A stretch of DNA of 35,055 nucleotides from Prolixibacteraceae bacterium (GCA_003516705.1 DPCJ01000148.1:1-35055), one strand, 5' to 3'. Shown: positions 1 through 8,195, numbered from the stretch's first letter. The notes: generated by a model not told the origin, from the sequence alone. Numbers and translations: made by a program.

Positions 1-1162
1 ACTCGCCGATTGAAATGCTTTTGGGCGGAGTAAGTCCGTCCTGCGCGCCAATCATCAGCGAATAACTTTTGCCACCGGCATCGGAAAACCAGGCTACTTT
101 ATCGCCTTTTGGCGACCAGATGGGGGAGCGATCGGCAACACCCGACGTGTTGGTGAGGTTGCGTGTATTCCCGTTTTCAACAGGTACGGTGAAGATTTCG
201 CCGCGGGCTTCCATAATTGCCCTTTTGCCGGTTGCCGATAATGAAACAGAACTGGCTCTCTGACTTACATCGGTCCATTGTACTTCGGCCCAGGGAAAAT
301 CGCCTGTAATTGAAATGGAAAGTTGTGTTGTTTTACCGCTGGCAATATCGAGTGTGAGTAAAAAGCCTTCACGTTCAAATACCAGCTGGTTTTTGTTGCC
401 TGCCAGCCATTTTACATCGGCACCTTTGTATTTTGTTTCCTGTTTCAGTTCTTTCGTGGCCGTGTTGTACGACCAGATATTCATTGTCCAGTCGCGGTCG
501 GTAAGAAAATACACTTTTTCGCCCAGCCAAACCGGATTGATGTCGGTGGTTTTTTCGTTTGGAATCAGTTCTTCTGACATGTCAGCCAGGTTCAATATTA
601 CAAGAGGAGTATTCTGTCCGCCACGGTAGGCGCGCCATTCCACATCCCAGCGCGAAACCCTGTCGATGGCAATTTTTTTGCCGTCGGGTGAAAACGAGCC
701 ATTGTTTCCCCACTGTTTTGTGAGCAGTATTTCGGGGCCGCCGTTTTTCGAAACCGTCCACAGTCGTTTAAAACCAGAAGGAGCCGTTTCGCGGGGCGAG
801 GCAAACAAAACCTGTTCGCCGTCGGGTGTCCAGCCACAAACCGTTGCACCTGCAGGGTACCAGGTTAATCGGGTGGGCGTTCCGCCTTCAACCGGCACTG
901 TGTAAACTGCGTTGGTTCCGGAGCGGTTCGAGGTAAAAGCAATGGTTTTGCCATCGGGCGAAAAAACCGGGTTGCTTTCAACCGCACCCGTACTTGTTAA
1001 ACGGGTTGTTATGTTATTTTCGAGGTTGGTGACCCAAACATCGGCGCCATAGGTAAAGGCCACTTTATTACCACTCAGCGTGGGTTGCCGCAGCAGCCGT
1101 GTTTCCTGTGCCATCAGACTTCCTGCCACAAAAAGCAGGAGAATAAAAACTGATTTTTTCAT
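1..1162 (-). CDS. Tricorn-like S41 family peptidase, N-terminal part (cut by window edge)
   Basis: This is the first 387 codons of a gene that runs off the left edge. The start is the ATG at 1162, followed by a typical signal peptide (basic MKK, hydrophobic stretch, then a short-residue site near residue 19), so the protein is exported. After it come PD40/WD40-like beta-propeller repeats: several copies of a motif like FSPDGKTIAF followed by SNR and a 'VPVEGG' strand. An opening such as LLRQPTLSGNKVAFTYG is characteristic of the tricorn-protease-like S41 peptidases of Bacteroidota, which carry a propeller, then PDZ, then a serine protease core. The catalytic part is outside the window, so the protease assignment rests on this N-terminal signature alone. 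A TolB-like or other PD40 protein is the alternative. Confidence 0.75.
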   Translation of the reverse strand, partial: MKKSVFILLLFVAGSLMAQETRLLRQPTLSGNKVAFTYGADVWVTNLENNITTRLTSTGAVESNPVFSPDGKTIAFTSNRSGTNAVYTVPVEGGTPTRLTWYPAGATVCGWTPDGEQVLFASPRETAPSGFKRLWTVSKNGGPEILLTKQWGNNGSFSPDGKKIAIDRVSRWDVEWRAYRGGQNTPLVILNLADMSEELIPNEKTTDINPVWLGEKVYFLTDRDWTMNIWSYNTATKELKQETKYKGADVKWLAGNKNQLVFEREGFLLTLDIASGKTTQLSISITGDFPWAEVQWTDVSQRASSVSLSATGKRAIMEARGEIFTVPVENGNTRNLTNTSGVADRSPIWSPKGDKVAWFSDAGGKSYSLMIGAQDGLTPPKSISIGE

Positions 1163-1416
1163 ATTGTTTGATTTTTAAATGAATTTGCAAAATGATTGAC
1201 GCATAATTCTGTTAAATGGTACAGTTTTGATGATAAAAATTACAAACATTCAGGGAAAAGAACACGGCGAGACGGGGAAATGTTTGATGGGTGCGTGGTT
1301 TACGGAAAGATTGCCTGACCGTTTGCCAGTTGGCGGATCGTACAGGCAGGCTTCGTCACTCGACTTACAATTGTTTATAATTTGTATCAGAATGTCTTGC
1401 GTTTGTAGTATGCTGA

Positions 1417-1590
1417 CAGATTGCTTCGTCACTCGTACCTCGTTCCTCACAATGACATTGTGTCGAATGAAGGAGGGGAGGCTGGGCGGCGAAGCCGCCC
1501 AGCCTCCCCTCCATGAAATAGGAATGAAGCCGTAATTGCGAGCAGGAACGACGAAGTCCGCCTGAATGAGAAAGTCGGGCAGGCAATCTG
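1417..1590. repeat. Palindromic dispersed repeat with nested hairpin
   Basis: The 484-bp gap 1163-1646 has no convincing gene. It holds a composite inverted repeat. The outer ends read CAGATTGC (from 1417) and GCAATCTG (to 1590), with imperfect matches inward around the 'TTCGTC...GTTCCT' and 'AGGAACGACGAAG' blocks. Near the centre is a perfect 19-bp stem, GGAGGGGAGGCTGGGCGGC at 1472-1490, a 3-nt loop, and its complement at 1494-1512. The outer ends resemble the widely dispersed 'ATTGCGAGGAACGAAGCAATCTG' type of bacterial intergenic repeat. It lies between two genes that both point left, and may also act as a transcript end. Confidence 0.7.
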
Positions 1591-1646
1591 CGCCCTCCGG
1601 CAACGGCTTTGCTATTCAATCACTGACTGAGATACGGATTTTAATA

Positions 1647-2546
1647 CTAATCAATTGTTAACAACTCAATTCCGGTTAAATCTGCTTTCCCGTTTTTCAG
1701 GAATTCGTAGGTCATTCGGTCTGCGTGGCATTCAATAAACCGAATCCCTTTCAGGCTTTTGTTTTTAAAGAAGGTGTTTTTCAACGTTGCATTTTTAAAT
1801 GTCACCCGTTTAAAAGCACAGTTTTCGAAATAGCAATCTTCCACAGCGCCTTCGAAAACAACATCGGCAACATAGGAATCAATAAAACGGCTTTGGTTCC
1901 AGACAGCACCCGTGATGGAGTTTTTCTCGAAACCGCCCGATTTGATTTTAACCCCGGTAAAATCGGCACCGGTGAAATTGCAGCCGGAAATAAAGCTTTG
2001 TGAAAAATCGGTTTCCTTCAGCGAACAGTTTTTAAACTGATTGCCCAACAGGTTTGAACGCAGAATGTTGCTGTTGTTGATGTTGGAATCTGAAAAGTCG
2101 CAGCCAGCAACATTATTGCCTTTTAGTAGAATTCCCGACAAATCGGAACCCTCAAATTTGCAGTTTTGCATGTTCGATGAACTGAATTTTTCGTGCAGGT
2201 TTTTCACCCCTGAAAAGTCGGCGCCCACCCAGTTGCCGCGCGACATATCCCAACTCAGTTTACTCCCTGTCTTGCCGGATAGAGGTTCAGTCGATGGCTT
2301 AACCTGTGGTTCAACAGAACTATTTTCCATAGCCACGGATTTAAAATTTTCTGAAAAATAGTTCAGGTCAACACCCAGAATCTCGGCTAAACGGTTTAAA
2401 GTAATAATGTCGGGCAATGATTCCCCGCGTTCCCATTTGCCCACTGCCTGTGCGCTGATGAACAGTTTCTCAGATAATTGTGCCTGTGAAATGTTAGTTT
2501 TCTTTCGTGCTTCGGTAATTTTAATCCCAATCATTTTTGTTTCCAT
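1647..2546 (-). CDS. XRE-family HTH protein with pentapeptide-repeat domain
   Basis: The 299-aa protein has an N-terminal XRE/Cro helix-turn-helix at about residues 8-60; the core 'ISQAQLSEKLFISAQAV' then 'KWERGE' and 'SLPD' is diagnostic for DNA binding. A polar linker (about 65-95) leads to a long array of pentapeptide repeats (about 100-270; GADFSG, GSDLSG, GCDFSD, GCNFTGADFTG), which should fold as a right-handed beta-helix. No membrane segment is visible. The combination suggests a regulator with a protein-binding or ligand-sensing solenoid; the target is unknown. Three phased direct repeats upstream (2632-2682) may be its operator. Start 2546 gives METKMIG; Met5 at 2534 is equally possible. 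Confidence 0.85.
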   Translation of the reverse strand: METKMIGIKITEARKKTNISQAQLSEKLFISAQAVGKWERGESLPDIITLNRLAEILGVDLNYFSENFKSVAMENSSVEPQVKPSTEPLSGKTGSKLSWDMSRGNWVGADFSGVKNLHEKFSSSNMQNCKFEGSDLSGILLKGNNVAGCDFSDSNINNSNILRSNLLGNQFKNCSLKETDFSQSFISGCNFTGADFTGVKIKSGGFEKNSITGAVWNQSRFIDSYVADVVFEGAVEDCYFENCAFKRVTFKNATLKNTFFKNKSLKGIRFIECHADRMTYEFLKNGKADLTGIELLTID

Positions 2547-2631
2547 TTCTAATTGTATTTGTTTTTAATTTTTCGACACAGCAAAGATACCTTGGCTTTT
2601 TACCCGAATCAAAAATAAACGAAAACTTGTG

Positions 2632-2682
2632 GTTGTAATTTAGTTATTTATAGTTGTAATTCGACAACTAATGGTTGTATAT
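2632..2682. promoter_or_regulatory. Three direct repeats with 21-bp spacing, probable operator
   Basis: GTTGTAATT starts at 2632 and 2653, and the variant GTTGTATAT at 2674. Each start is exactly 21 bp after the previous one, two turns of B-DNA, so a protein could bind all copies on one face. The array lies 86-136 bp upstream of the XRE/pentapeptide gene. Autoregulation by that HTH protein is an inference. Confidence 0.45.
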
Positions 2683-2837
2683 ATCGACATTGATGGGGAA
2701 GCATATTTTTATAGGCAAAATTTGCTGTATTTTGCTTGCAATCATTAACAAATAGAAAGTAAATATTCAATTCTGTTGAATTACACACCGGTTGCGCACT
2801 GGCAAGAGCGGGGATTTACCGAATGCTTACATTGTAT

Positions 2838-3317
2838 TTATCTCGTAGTTGATTGATGAGAATATATAACTTTCCAATCATTATCAATCTTTTCATATAC
2901 AAATGACCAATGAAAATCAGCAGCAATCTCTCTGCCATCGTCAAGTTTGGCTTTTGCCACTCCTGAAGCTGTCATCAGAACTATTTTGTCTGACAGAACA
3001 GTAATCTTTTTTTCTTTGATGGAAATATCTTGTTGGCTAATACCCTGAGCATTGTTTTTCACATCTTCAATCAATGATGAATAGCGGGCATAATACTTCC
3101 CATTGGTAATAAATCCGGCTTCGCGTGTATCGTTAACACCTGTGCTCAATTTGCTAAATTCAAGTTTTTCAGCCAGGACTAACATTTTTTGAAACATCGA
3201 GTCAACCTGGTTTTTTATTTGTTCTGTTTGCCTGTTGGAAAGAGTTTGACCTTCTGCTTGTGTAATAAATCCAAATGACAGAAGGAATAAAATCGAAATG
3301 ATAGTTAGTTTATTCAT
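2838..3317 (-). CDS. Secreted NTF2/SnoaL-like (DUF4440-type) protein
   Basis: The 159-aa protein has a clear signal peptide (MNKLTIISILFLLSFGF, cleavage near residues 21-24), so it is probably periplasmic. The mature part of about 135 residues alternates helix-like and strand-like segments and ends with 'ADFHWSFVYEK' and 'DWKVIYSHQS'. The pattern of a W near the end of one strand followed by DWKVIYSHQS is typical of SnoaL/DUF4440 NTF2-fold proteins. No catalytic residue can be assigned. It stands alone, divergent from the membrane regulator on its right. Family placement is by pattern only and moderately sure; a specific function cannot be stated. Confidence 0.65.
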   Translation of the reverse strand: MNKLTIISILFLLSFGFITQAEGQTLSNRQTEQIKNQVDSMFQKMLVLAEKLEFSKLSTGVNDTREAGFITNGKYYARYSSLIEDVKNNAQGISQQDISIKEKKITVLSDKIVLMTASGVAKAKLDDGREIAADFHWSFVYEKIDNDWKVIYSHQSTTR

Positions 3318-3554
3318 GGTATTATGTTTTAAAAATTCAAGGTTAAAAATACCAATGTTTTTTTTAAGTTGTGCTACACAATGAAATCGTGCAGCAGCAG
3401 GGGTAATTTGCTGTATTGCAAATCATCAGCCCGAATAATGGTAAAAAAACAACCAATGCAAAATGCCGTATCAATGCCGTACAAAATATCGCTCAAATAT
3501 TTGTCGCTCAAAAACAATGAGCATACATTTGAGAAAACTTTCACAACTTATTTT

Positions 3555-4328
3555 ATGAAACAGCCGGAACTTGGAAACAAAATCAGCGCGATAAGAAACC
3601 AAATGGGAATTACCCAGAAAGAACTTTCGGAAGCTGGCAGTATTGATATCAGAACCCTGCAAAGAATTGAATCGGGAGAGGTTACGCCGAGATTATCGAC
3701 GTTGCGGTTAATTGCCGAAGCCCTTTCAACCGATTTCAGTGTTTTTAACGGGAATGAAAAAAAGGCTGCCGGATTTGTATCAACTGATATGTTGTTCTAT
3801 TTATTTATTACCGGTATTGTGTGTTTATTCAGCTGGATTTTATTCTCGCCGATTGGTCCGAAGAATGTTTTTTTTCTCTCTGTCAACCTGTTGGCCGGGA
3901 TTATTTATACGGTAACCGGTGTATTTTTTTATTACGGATTCTACCTGATTGGTAAAATGCGTGAAAATTGGTTCATGCAATATTCTTCTCTTGTAATTAT
4001 GATTTCGATGCCGTTTTTTCTGCTGTGGGTGCTTATTGCAACCGAATTCAGTTTTGCAAAACTTGTTATGCAGCTCATTGTGATTTTAACCGGAATCAAC
4101 AGTGTGGTTTTTGGAATCGGGTTACTCAAAGCCGGAAGCCGTTTTGTGCAGCTTTATCGCAGCGCAGGAATTCTGCAATTGCTGATTGCACCATTTTTTA
4201 TTATCCCGATACCCGTTTTAAGTATTGTGGGTTGCTGGCTCACCATCCCTTTTATTTTGCTGCTGATTGCCATTGTTTACAGCGAATACAGAGAATCAAA
4301 AGACCGGTTGGTCGCCGCGGTGGGTTGA
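3555..4328 (+). CDS. XRE-family HTH protein with C-terminal membrane domain
   Basis: The start is set at the ATG at 3555 (MKQPELGNKI), giving 257 aa. The in-frame extension back to 3369 reads as low-complexity, non-protein-like sequence and is not used. Residues about 6-60 form a Cro/C1-type HTH (MGITQKELSE, then TLQRIESGEVTPRLSTL). The rest carries five or six hydrophobic segments from about residue 75 to 245 with a short basic C-terminus, so the HTH is tethered to the inner membrane on the cytoplasmic side. Such HTH-membrane proteins are frequent in Bacteroidota and are thought to sense membrane or envelope signals. The targets are unknown. Nothing suggests an operon partner. Confidence 0.8.
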   Translation: MKQPELGNKISAIRNQMGITQKELSEAGSIDIRTLQRIESGEVTPRLSTLRLIAEALSTDFSVFNGNEKKAAGFVSTDMLFYLFITGIVCLFSWILFSPIGPKNVFFLSVNLLAGIIYTVTGVFFYYGFYLIGKMRENWFMQYSSLVIMISMPFFLLWVLIATEFSFAKLVMQLIVILTGINSVVFGIGLLKAGSRFVQLYRSAGILQLLIAPFFIIPIPVLSIVGCWLTIPFILLLIAIVYSEYRESKDRLVAAVG

Positions 4329-4360
4329 AAAATTGTTGATTTAATTTTCAATTCTTTCGT

Positions 4361-4376
4361 CCCGACTGTTCGGGGG
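4361..4376. repeat. Small hairpin CCCGA-TTCGGG in intergenic DNA
   Basis: CCCGACTGTTCGGGGG forms a short stem (CCCGA with TCGGG). A near-identical hairpin, CCCCGACTCTTCGGGG, occurs at 8207-8222, so this is a shared intergenic element. It may terminate the XRE-membrane gene, but no clean T-tract follows on the plus strand. The rest of the gap (4377-4473) contains GTGAG...CTCAC and other short inverted matches that look like structured RNA, but I could not identify them. Confidence 0.35.
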
Positions 4377-4473
4377 CGCACAGGTTGCAAACCATATAGA
4401 TGTCTGGTCTGAACGAGCAGGGGTTGTGAGAGGTGCTCCGGTGGGCTTAACGGCTCACGGGCCATCTACTCGA

Positions 4474-4481
4474 TTAGCGTT
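4474..4481. repeat. Left copy of 8-bp inverted repeat flanking the HEPN gene
   Basis: TTAGCGTT here is the exact reverse complement of AACGCTAA at 5748-5755. The two copies bracket the AT-rich HEPN gene almost exactly, and the stop codon of the gene lies inside this copy. Similarity may extend a few bases inward (a TATT follows each copy). Confidence 0.45.
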
Positions 4482-5732
4482 TCGTATTTTTTTCTTTTAT
4501 TTTAATGACTTTATCAATTATCATTTTTCTTGTTTTTAGTTCATTCAGGTCGGCAATATTATTGTCTAAAAAAGAATTAGCCTCTTCGATATTTTTAAAA
4601 AAGCCTGCATGTCTCAGATTGAATCTAACTATTAAATTAAAAATTGACTCCTGAACATTGAAACATGCTATTAATGGATTTAAACTATTATCGCCTTCAT
4701 GAACAAATTCATTACGATATTGCCTTAAACTTTCAAGAACCTGTTTGTTTAAAGGTTTTGATTCCTTACTATACAGTGAATTACATCTTTTAATAATAAT
4801 ATCATTCTGGTCTGTATTCAAAAGAATTTCCAAAACTGTCCACCTCTTAAAAAGCATATGAATTTATTACTTTCATCATAAGCACTCACATATAAATTCA
4901 AAGCTTTTTGGATTGTCAACTGGTGTTTCGGTTTGCATTTATTAAACGAATTTATTAACCAATTTATATTATGTTTTAGGTTTTCTCTCTTTTCCCCATT
5001 TAATTCAATGATTTTTGAATCCTTGTAATCTGGGATAAAATGAAAATAGTTTGCATCAGGAGAAGACCCATTTTCAAAATGTAAAGTCAATATTTCTGCA
5101 AGTGCGATTTTATTTATTGGTTTTGAAGAACGTTCTTCAAAGCGAATTTCAATGTTTGAATTTTGTGTTAAACAAAGCAGTGAACGGAATACTTCCAAAG
5201 ATTCAATAGCACGTTCATATGCATCTTTAAAGTCTTTAGATTTTATTTTAACTGATACTTTTGTGTAGTTTTTATTTTCTTTTTTTAACTGTCGTTTAAC
5301 TTGAATTTCTTTTCTCTGCTCTCTAAACACTTTCGGAAATTGCTTACCATGAATTCTTATTTCGCTTTGACCTATTTTTATTTTTCGAAAAGGTAAGTTT
5401 TTAATAGACAAGGCGGCTAATAATATATAAGTGATTTCTTTTTTCCGAAAGTGTTTTTCTAGGTTTATCTCAATTTGTTCGAGTAGATAGTCTTTTGTAT
5501 AATTTTTATCAATTGCAAGTTGTGTTAAAGATTGTCTTAAAATATTACCCTTAATTTCAATACTTAAAGAATGATTAAATTCGATAATGGATAGTAGCAT
5601 CCAATCTATTTGAAAAAAAGCTAATGTTGAATAACTCACTTTCTGATTCTCATCAAGCTTAGTAATTTCTCTTAACTTTTCTAAAATGACTTCAATATTG
5701 TGTTTGTTACCTGATTTAAATTTTACTGTCAT
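4474..5732 (-). pseudogene. ApeA-like HEPN-domain protein, disrupted by a frameshift
   Basis: Two overlapping frames appear to be one gene. Frame A (4818-5732, 304 aa) starts at ATG 5732 and ends in an unnatural tail, 'FLRGGQFWKFF'. Frame B (4474-4857, 127 aa) continues the fold: 'KRWTVLEILL' then 'YRNEFVHEGD'. RNEFVH matches the Rx4H motif of HEPN ribonucleases, and the join (about ...DESNKFICFL + KRWTVLE...) fits the HEPN domain of ApeA-type abortive-infection proteins. Restoring one base near the A-run at 4849-4853 would give about 418 aa. The large N-terminal part (residues 1-270) I do not recognise beyond ApeA-like architecture. The gene is much richer in A+T than its neighbours and flanked by inverted repeats, which points to horizontal transfer. 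The frameshift may be real or a sequencing error. Confidence 0.6.
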
Positions 5733-5747
5733 TTTTTCTTCAATATG

Positions 5748-5755
5748 AACGCTAA
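5748..5755. repeat. Right copy of 8-bp inverted repeat flanking the HEPN gene
   Basis: AACGCTAA is the inverted partner of TTAGCGTT at 4474-4481. It lies 16 bp upstream of the start codon of the HEPN gene. With the left copy it delimits a cassette of about 1.28 kb. Confidence 0.45.
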
Positions 5756-5849
5756 CGTAATGGTATTTTATTCATCGTTGGCGAAAAATACAATAAAGAA
5801 CGGTATTTGTCATAATAACTGATGCAGAAAATTGCCTCTTATTCAATGA

Positions 5850-5954
5850 TTATTGCCATTCAAAATCATTGGCAGGGATTTCTGCCTGTTTTGTAACCGC
5901 TGATTTAAATCCCCAAACAACCGATGCCAGGTTTTTTGATTGTGGTTCGAATTG
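5850..5954 (-). pseudogene. REP-associated tyrosine transposase remnant (middle part)
   Basis: On the minus strand this stretch translates, up to a stop at 5850-5852, as 'PQSKNLASVVWGFKSAVTK' followed by a spacer and 'DFEWQ'. That is the characteristic central region of REP-associated tyrosine transposases (RAYT, IS200-like Y1 fold) of Bacteroidota, which normally continues past W-Q into the C-terminal helix. No start, HUH motif or complete frame remains, so this is a fossil. A REP-like palindrome lies immediately upstream in its own orientation (5978-6005), as is usual near RAYTs. Confidence 0.55.
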
Positions 5955-5977
5955 TTTTTTTGGATTTATATGCAATT

Positions 5978-6005
5978 GTAGAGACGCGATGCTTCGCGTC
6001 TCTAC
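5978..6005. repeat. REP-like palindrome GTAGAGACGCGA/TCGCGTCTCTAC
   Basis: A perfect 12-bp stem (GTAGAGACGCGA at 5978-5989, TCGCGTCTCTAC at 5994-6005) with a 4-nt loop. Palindromes of this form are dispersed in many Bacteroidota and cyanobacterial genomes. Here it sits between two RAYT fragments and is a good candidate for the REP mobilised by that transposase family. Confidence 0.7.
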
Positions 6006-6033
6006 GGTGTTTTGCGGCAGGTTAAAATTTAAT

Positions 6034-6084
6034 TCAGAAAAATTTGTCCTCTTTCCAATTGGCCGGATTGTTTACAATGATTTC
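6034..6084 (-). pseudogene. REP-associated tyrosine transposase remnant (C-terminal end)
   Basis: The minus strand ends in 'IIVNNPANWKEDKFF' and a stop at 6034-6036. The ending NNPxNWxEDKFF is the usual C-terminus of Bacteroidota RAYT proteins. It lies upstream, in its own reading direction, of the middle-part fragment at 5850-5954, so the two are in permuted order and must come from separate or rearranged copies. Confidence 0.5.
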
Positions 6085-6123
6085 AACAAAAAAGCCGCCC
6101 TTTTTGCAAAGAGCGGCTTTCGC
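6085..6123 (-). terminator. Rho-independent terminator of the enolase gene
   Basis: Just after the enolase stop, reading on the minus strand, AAAGCCGC (6120-6113) pairs with GCGGCTTT (6098-6091), followed by a T-rich tract. The position, about 20 bp past the gene, and the G+C-rich stem plus T-run make this a standard intrinsic terminator. Confidence 0.8.
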
Positions 6124-6140
6124 TAAATTATCGGAATTGA

Positions 6141-7442
6141 CTATTTCCTGTAGATTTTTTTGTAACCATAAACAGCGGCAGCACCCAGTTCTTCTTCGAT
6201 ACGGAGCAACTGGTTGTATTTGGCCATCCTGTCAGACCGGCTCAAAGAGCCTGTTTTAATCTGTCCGGCGTTGGTTGCAACAGCAATGTCGGCAATGGTC
6301 GAATCTTCGGTTTCGCCCGAGCGGTGCGATGTTACCGAAGTATAACCTGCACGGTGCGCCATTTCAATGGCGTCCAGCGTTTCGGTTAATGTACCAATCT
6401 GGTTTACTTTTACAAGAATTGAGTTACCGGCGCCCAGTTCGATACCTTTTTTCAGGTATTCCACATTGGTAACAAAAAGGTCGTCGCCCACCAGCTGGCA
6501 TTTGCTGCCTAATTTTTCGGTAAGCGCTACCCAGCCGTCCCAGTCGTTTTCGCTCATACCATCTTCAATCGAGTCGATTGGGAAATTGGCAACAAGGCTG
6601 GCAAGGAATTCAACCTGTTCGGCCGATGTGCGTTTTGCGCCGTTTGCACCTTCAAATTTAGCGTAGTTGTAAACGCCATCTTTGTAAAATTCAGAAGCAG
6701 CGCAGTCGAGCGCGATTGAAACATCACCGCCATCCTGTGCACGTCCTGGTTTGTACCCGGCTTTTTTAATGGCTTCGATGATGCTGTTCAATGCATCCTC
6801 GGTACCGGCAAGGGTAGGAGCAAAACCACCTTCGTCACCCACAGCAGTGCTGAGACCACGGTCGTGGAAGATTTTTTTGAGTGAGTGAAAAACTTCGGCA
6901 CCCATGCGGAGGCCTTCGCGGAATGATGTTGCGCCAATCGGGCGAATCATAAATTCCTGGAATGCGATAGGAGCATCGGAGTGCGAGCCACCGTTGATGA
7001 TGTTCATCATCGGCACGGGCAATGTTTTTGCGTTTGCGCCGCCAATGTAGCGGTACAGCGGAAGCTCTGAATAGTCGGCAGCAGCTTTTGCCACAGCGAG
7101 CGAAACACCCAACATGGCGTTGGCACCCAGTTTTGATTTTGTTTTTGTGCCATCCATTTCCAACAGTTTGCTGTCGATGGCAACCTGGTCGGTGGCGTCC
7201 ATGCCAATAATTTCTTTGGCGATGATTTCGTTTACGTTTTCAACGGCTTTTAAAACGCCTTTTCCAAGATAACGGCCTTTGTCGCCATCACGAAGTTCGA
7301 GCGCTTCGTTTTCGCCTGTCGATGCTCCTGACGGAACAGCGGCACGGCCAAATGCGCCACTTTCGAGTAACACTTCAACTTCGATGGTCGGGTTCCCGCG
7401 TGAATCGAGAATTTCTCTTGCTTTTACGTCGCTAATAAACAT
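6141..7442 (-). CDS. eno: Enolase (phosphopyruvate hydratase)
   Basis: The 433-aa protein is full length for bacterial enolase, which converts 2-phosphoglycerate to phosphoenolpyruvate in cytoplasmic glycolysis. All key elements are visible: the GDEGGF segment with the catalytic Glu (E204), Mg2+ ligands D246 (ALDCAA), E293 (SIEDGM) and D320 (VGDDLF), catalytic K345 within 'VKVNQIGTLTE', the SHRSGE loop (372-377) with its substrate-binding residues, and K396. The N-terminal MFISDVKAREILDSRGNPT is also typical, which fixes the start at 7442. It is monocistronic: its own terminator lies at 6085-6123 and a promoter box at 7527-7534. No anomaly is seen. Confidence 0.98.
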   Translation of the reverse strand: MFISDVKAREILDSRGNPTIEVEVLLESGAFGRAAVPSGASTGENEALELRDGDKGRYLGKGVLKAVENVNEIIAKEIIGMDATDQVAIDSKLLEMDGTKTKSKLGANAMLGVSLAVAKAAADYSELPLYRYIGGANAKTLPVPMMNIINGGSHSDAPIAFQEFMIRPIGATSFREGLRMGAEVFHSLKKIFHDRGLSTAVGDEGGFAPTLAGTEDALNSIIEAIKKAGYKPGRAQDGGDVSIALDCAASEFYKDGVYNYAKFEGANGAKRTSAEQVEFLASLVANFPIDSIEDGMSENDWDGWVALTEKLGSKCQLVGDDLFVTNVEYLKKGIELGAGNSILVKVNQIGTLTETLDAIEMAHRAGYTSVTSHRSGETEDSTIADIAVATNAGQIKTGSLSRSDRMAKYNQLLRIEEELGAAAVYGYKKIYRK

Positions 7443-7526
7443 GGTAAGTTGTTTTTTTATTGTTTAACTTCTTTTATTGAATGATTCAGAAAATCAAGGC
7501 TTTAGTCAGTTTTGAAAAAAGCCGTT

Positions 7527-7534
7527 CAAAGATA
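7527..7534 (-). promoter_or_regulatory. Probable -7 promoter box of eno
   Basis: On the minus strand TATCTTTG fits the Bacteroidota sigma-ABfr -7 consensus TAnnTTTG. It lies 85 bp upstream of the enolase start. I see no convincing -33 TTTG at the usual distance. Confidence 0.4.
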
Positions 7535-7616
7535 GTAAATTGTTCGTTTCAGGGATTTGATTGTTGCAGCTTCACGATGCGAATTTATGAAAGGTTAACT
7601 TAGTTCAATGCTTTAA

Positions 7617-8040
7617 TGCGTAAATGCGAGAATGCGAGAATGCATGAATGGAGAAGAAGGTGGAAGAATGTGAATTAGTGAATGAGTTATTGGGTGAATG
7701 AGGAAGAATACTGGGAAAATGGTGATTGAGTAAATGAGTTATTGGGTGAATGAGGGGGAGGGAAAAAGAAATGAGCAGTGAGTTCGAAGAAAGAACAACT
7801 CCGTAGGAGTTAGATTATGGTAGAAAAAAACGACATTACATACCCGGCCCGTAGTTCAGGGCACAGGCCAATAGGAAAAAGTGAATGGGTGATGAGTAAT
7901 TGAGCGAATGAGGAAGAAGGGTAGAAAGTAAATGTGTTATTATGTTATTGGGGAAGAAAACTGGGAAGGAAAGTAATTGAGGAAATGAGTTATTGAGTTA
8001 TTAAGGAAGAAAGCCGGAAGTCAGAAGTCCGGAGTCGGAA
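7617..8040. repeat. Degenerate purine-rich direct repeats
   Basis: Most of the 803-bp gap 7443-8245 is low-complexity DNA built from variants of 'gaatgagttattgggtgaatgag'-like units. Two 23-bp copies are identical (7681-7703 and 7733-7755, 52 bp apart); weaker copies continue to about 8010. A small ACTCC-gta-GGAGT hairpin lies at 7798-7810. No open frame in it looks like protein. It resembles the decayed intergenic repeats common in Bacteroidales and has no visible function. Confidence 0.6.
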
Positions 8041-8071
8041 GCAAAACACCGAAGGGGTTTGATTATAATAA

Positions 8072-8091
8072 CCCCGGGTTTCAACCCGGGG
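8072..8091. repeat. Palindrome CCCCGGGTT-tc-AACCCGGGG
   Basis: A perfect 9-bp inverted repeat separated by 2 nt (CCCCGGGTT at 8072-8080, AACCCGGGG at 8083-8091). This 'CCCGGGTTTCAACCCGGG' form is a common dispersed intergenic palindrome in Bacteroidota. It lies in the repeat-rich gap between eno and the DUF190 gene. Confidence 0.6.
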
Positions 8092-8195
8092 ACGACGCGA
8101 CAATATCATTCCTGTAAGTTGTTTGAAAAGCAGGCGTTGTGGTTTTCTATAAACCATCGCCACTTTTGCGAATCCCGCCCTGCAAATTGTTTTTG

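Noticed and set aside
3369..3554. N-terminal extension of the XRE-membrane protein
   Set aside because: The extra 62 residues are low-complexity and unlike XRE proteins, which normally start just before the HTH as at 3555.
4377..4473. Possible group II intron end or other structured RNA
   Set aside because: A few short inverted matches and a vaguely familiar look are not enough; no domain V could be drawn.
4843..4857. Programmed -1 frameshift in the HEPN gene
   Set aside because: The site reads C TTT TTA, not a canonical X XXY YYZ heptamer, and no downstream structure was evident. A mutation or sequencing error is simpler.
7617..8010. CRISPR array
   Set aside because: The repeats are degenerate and irregularly spaced, and no cas genes are nearby.
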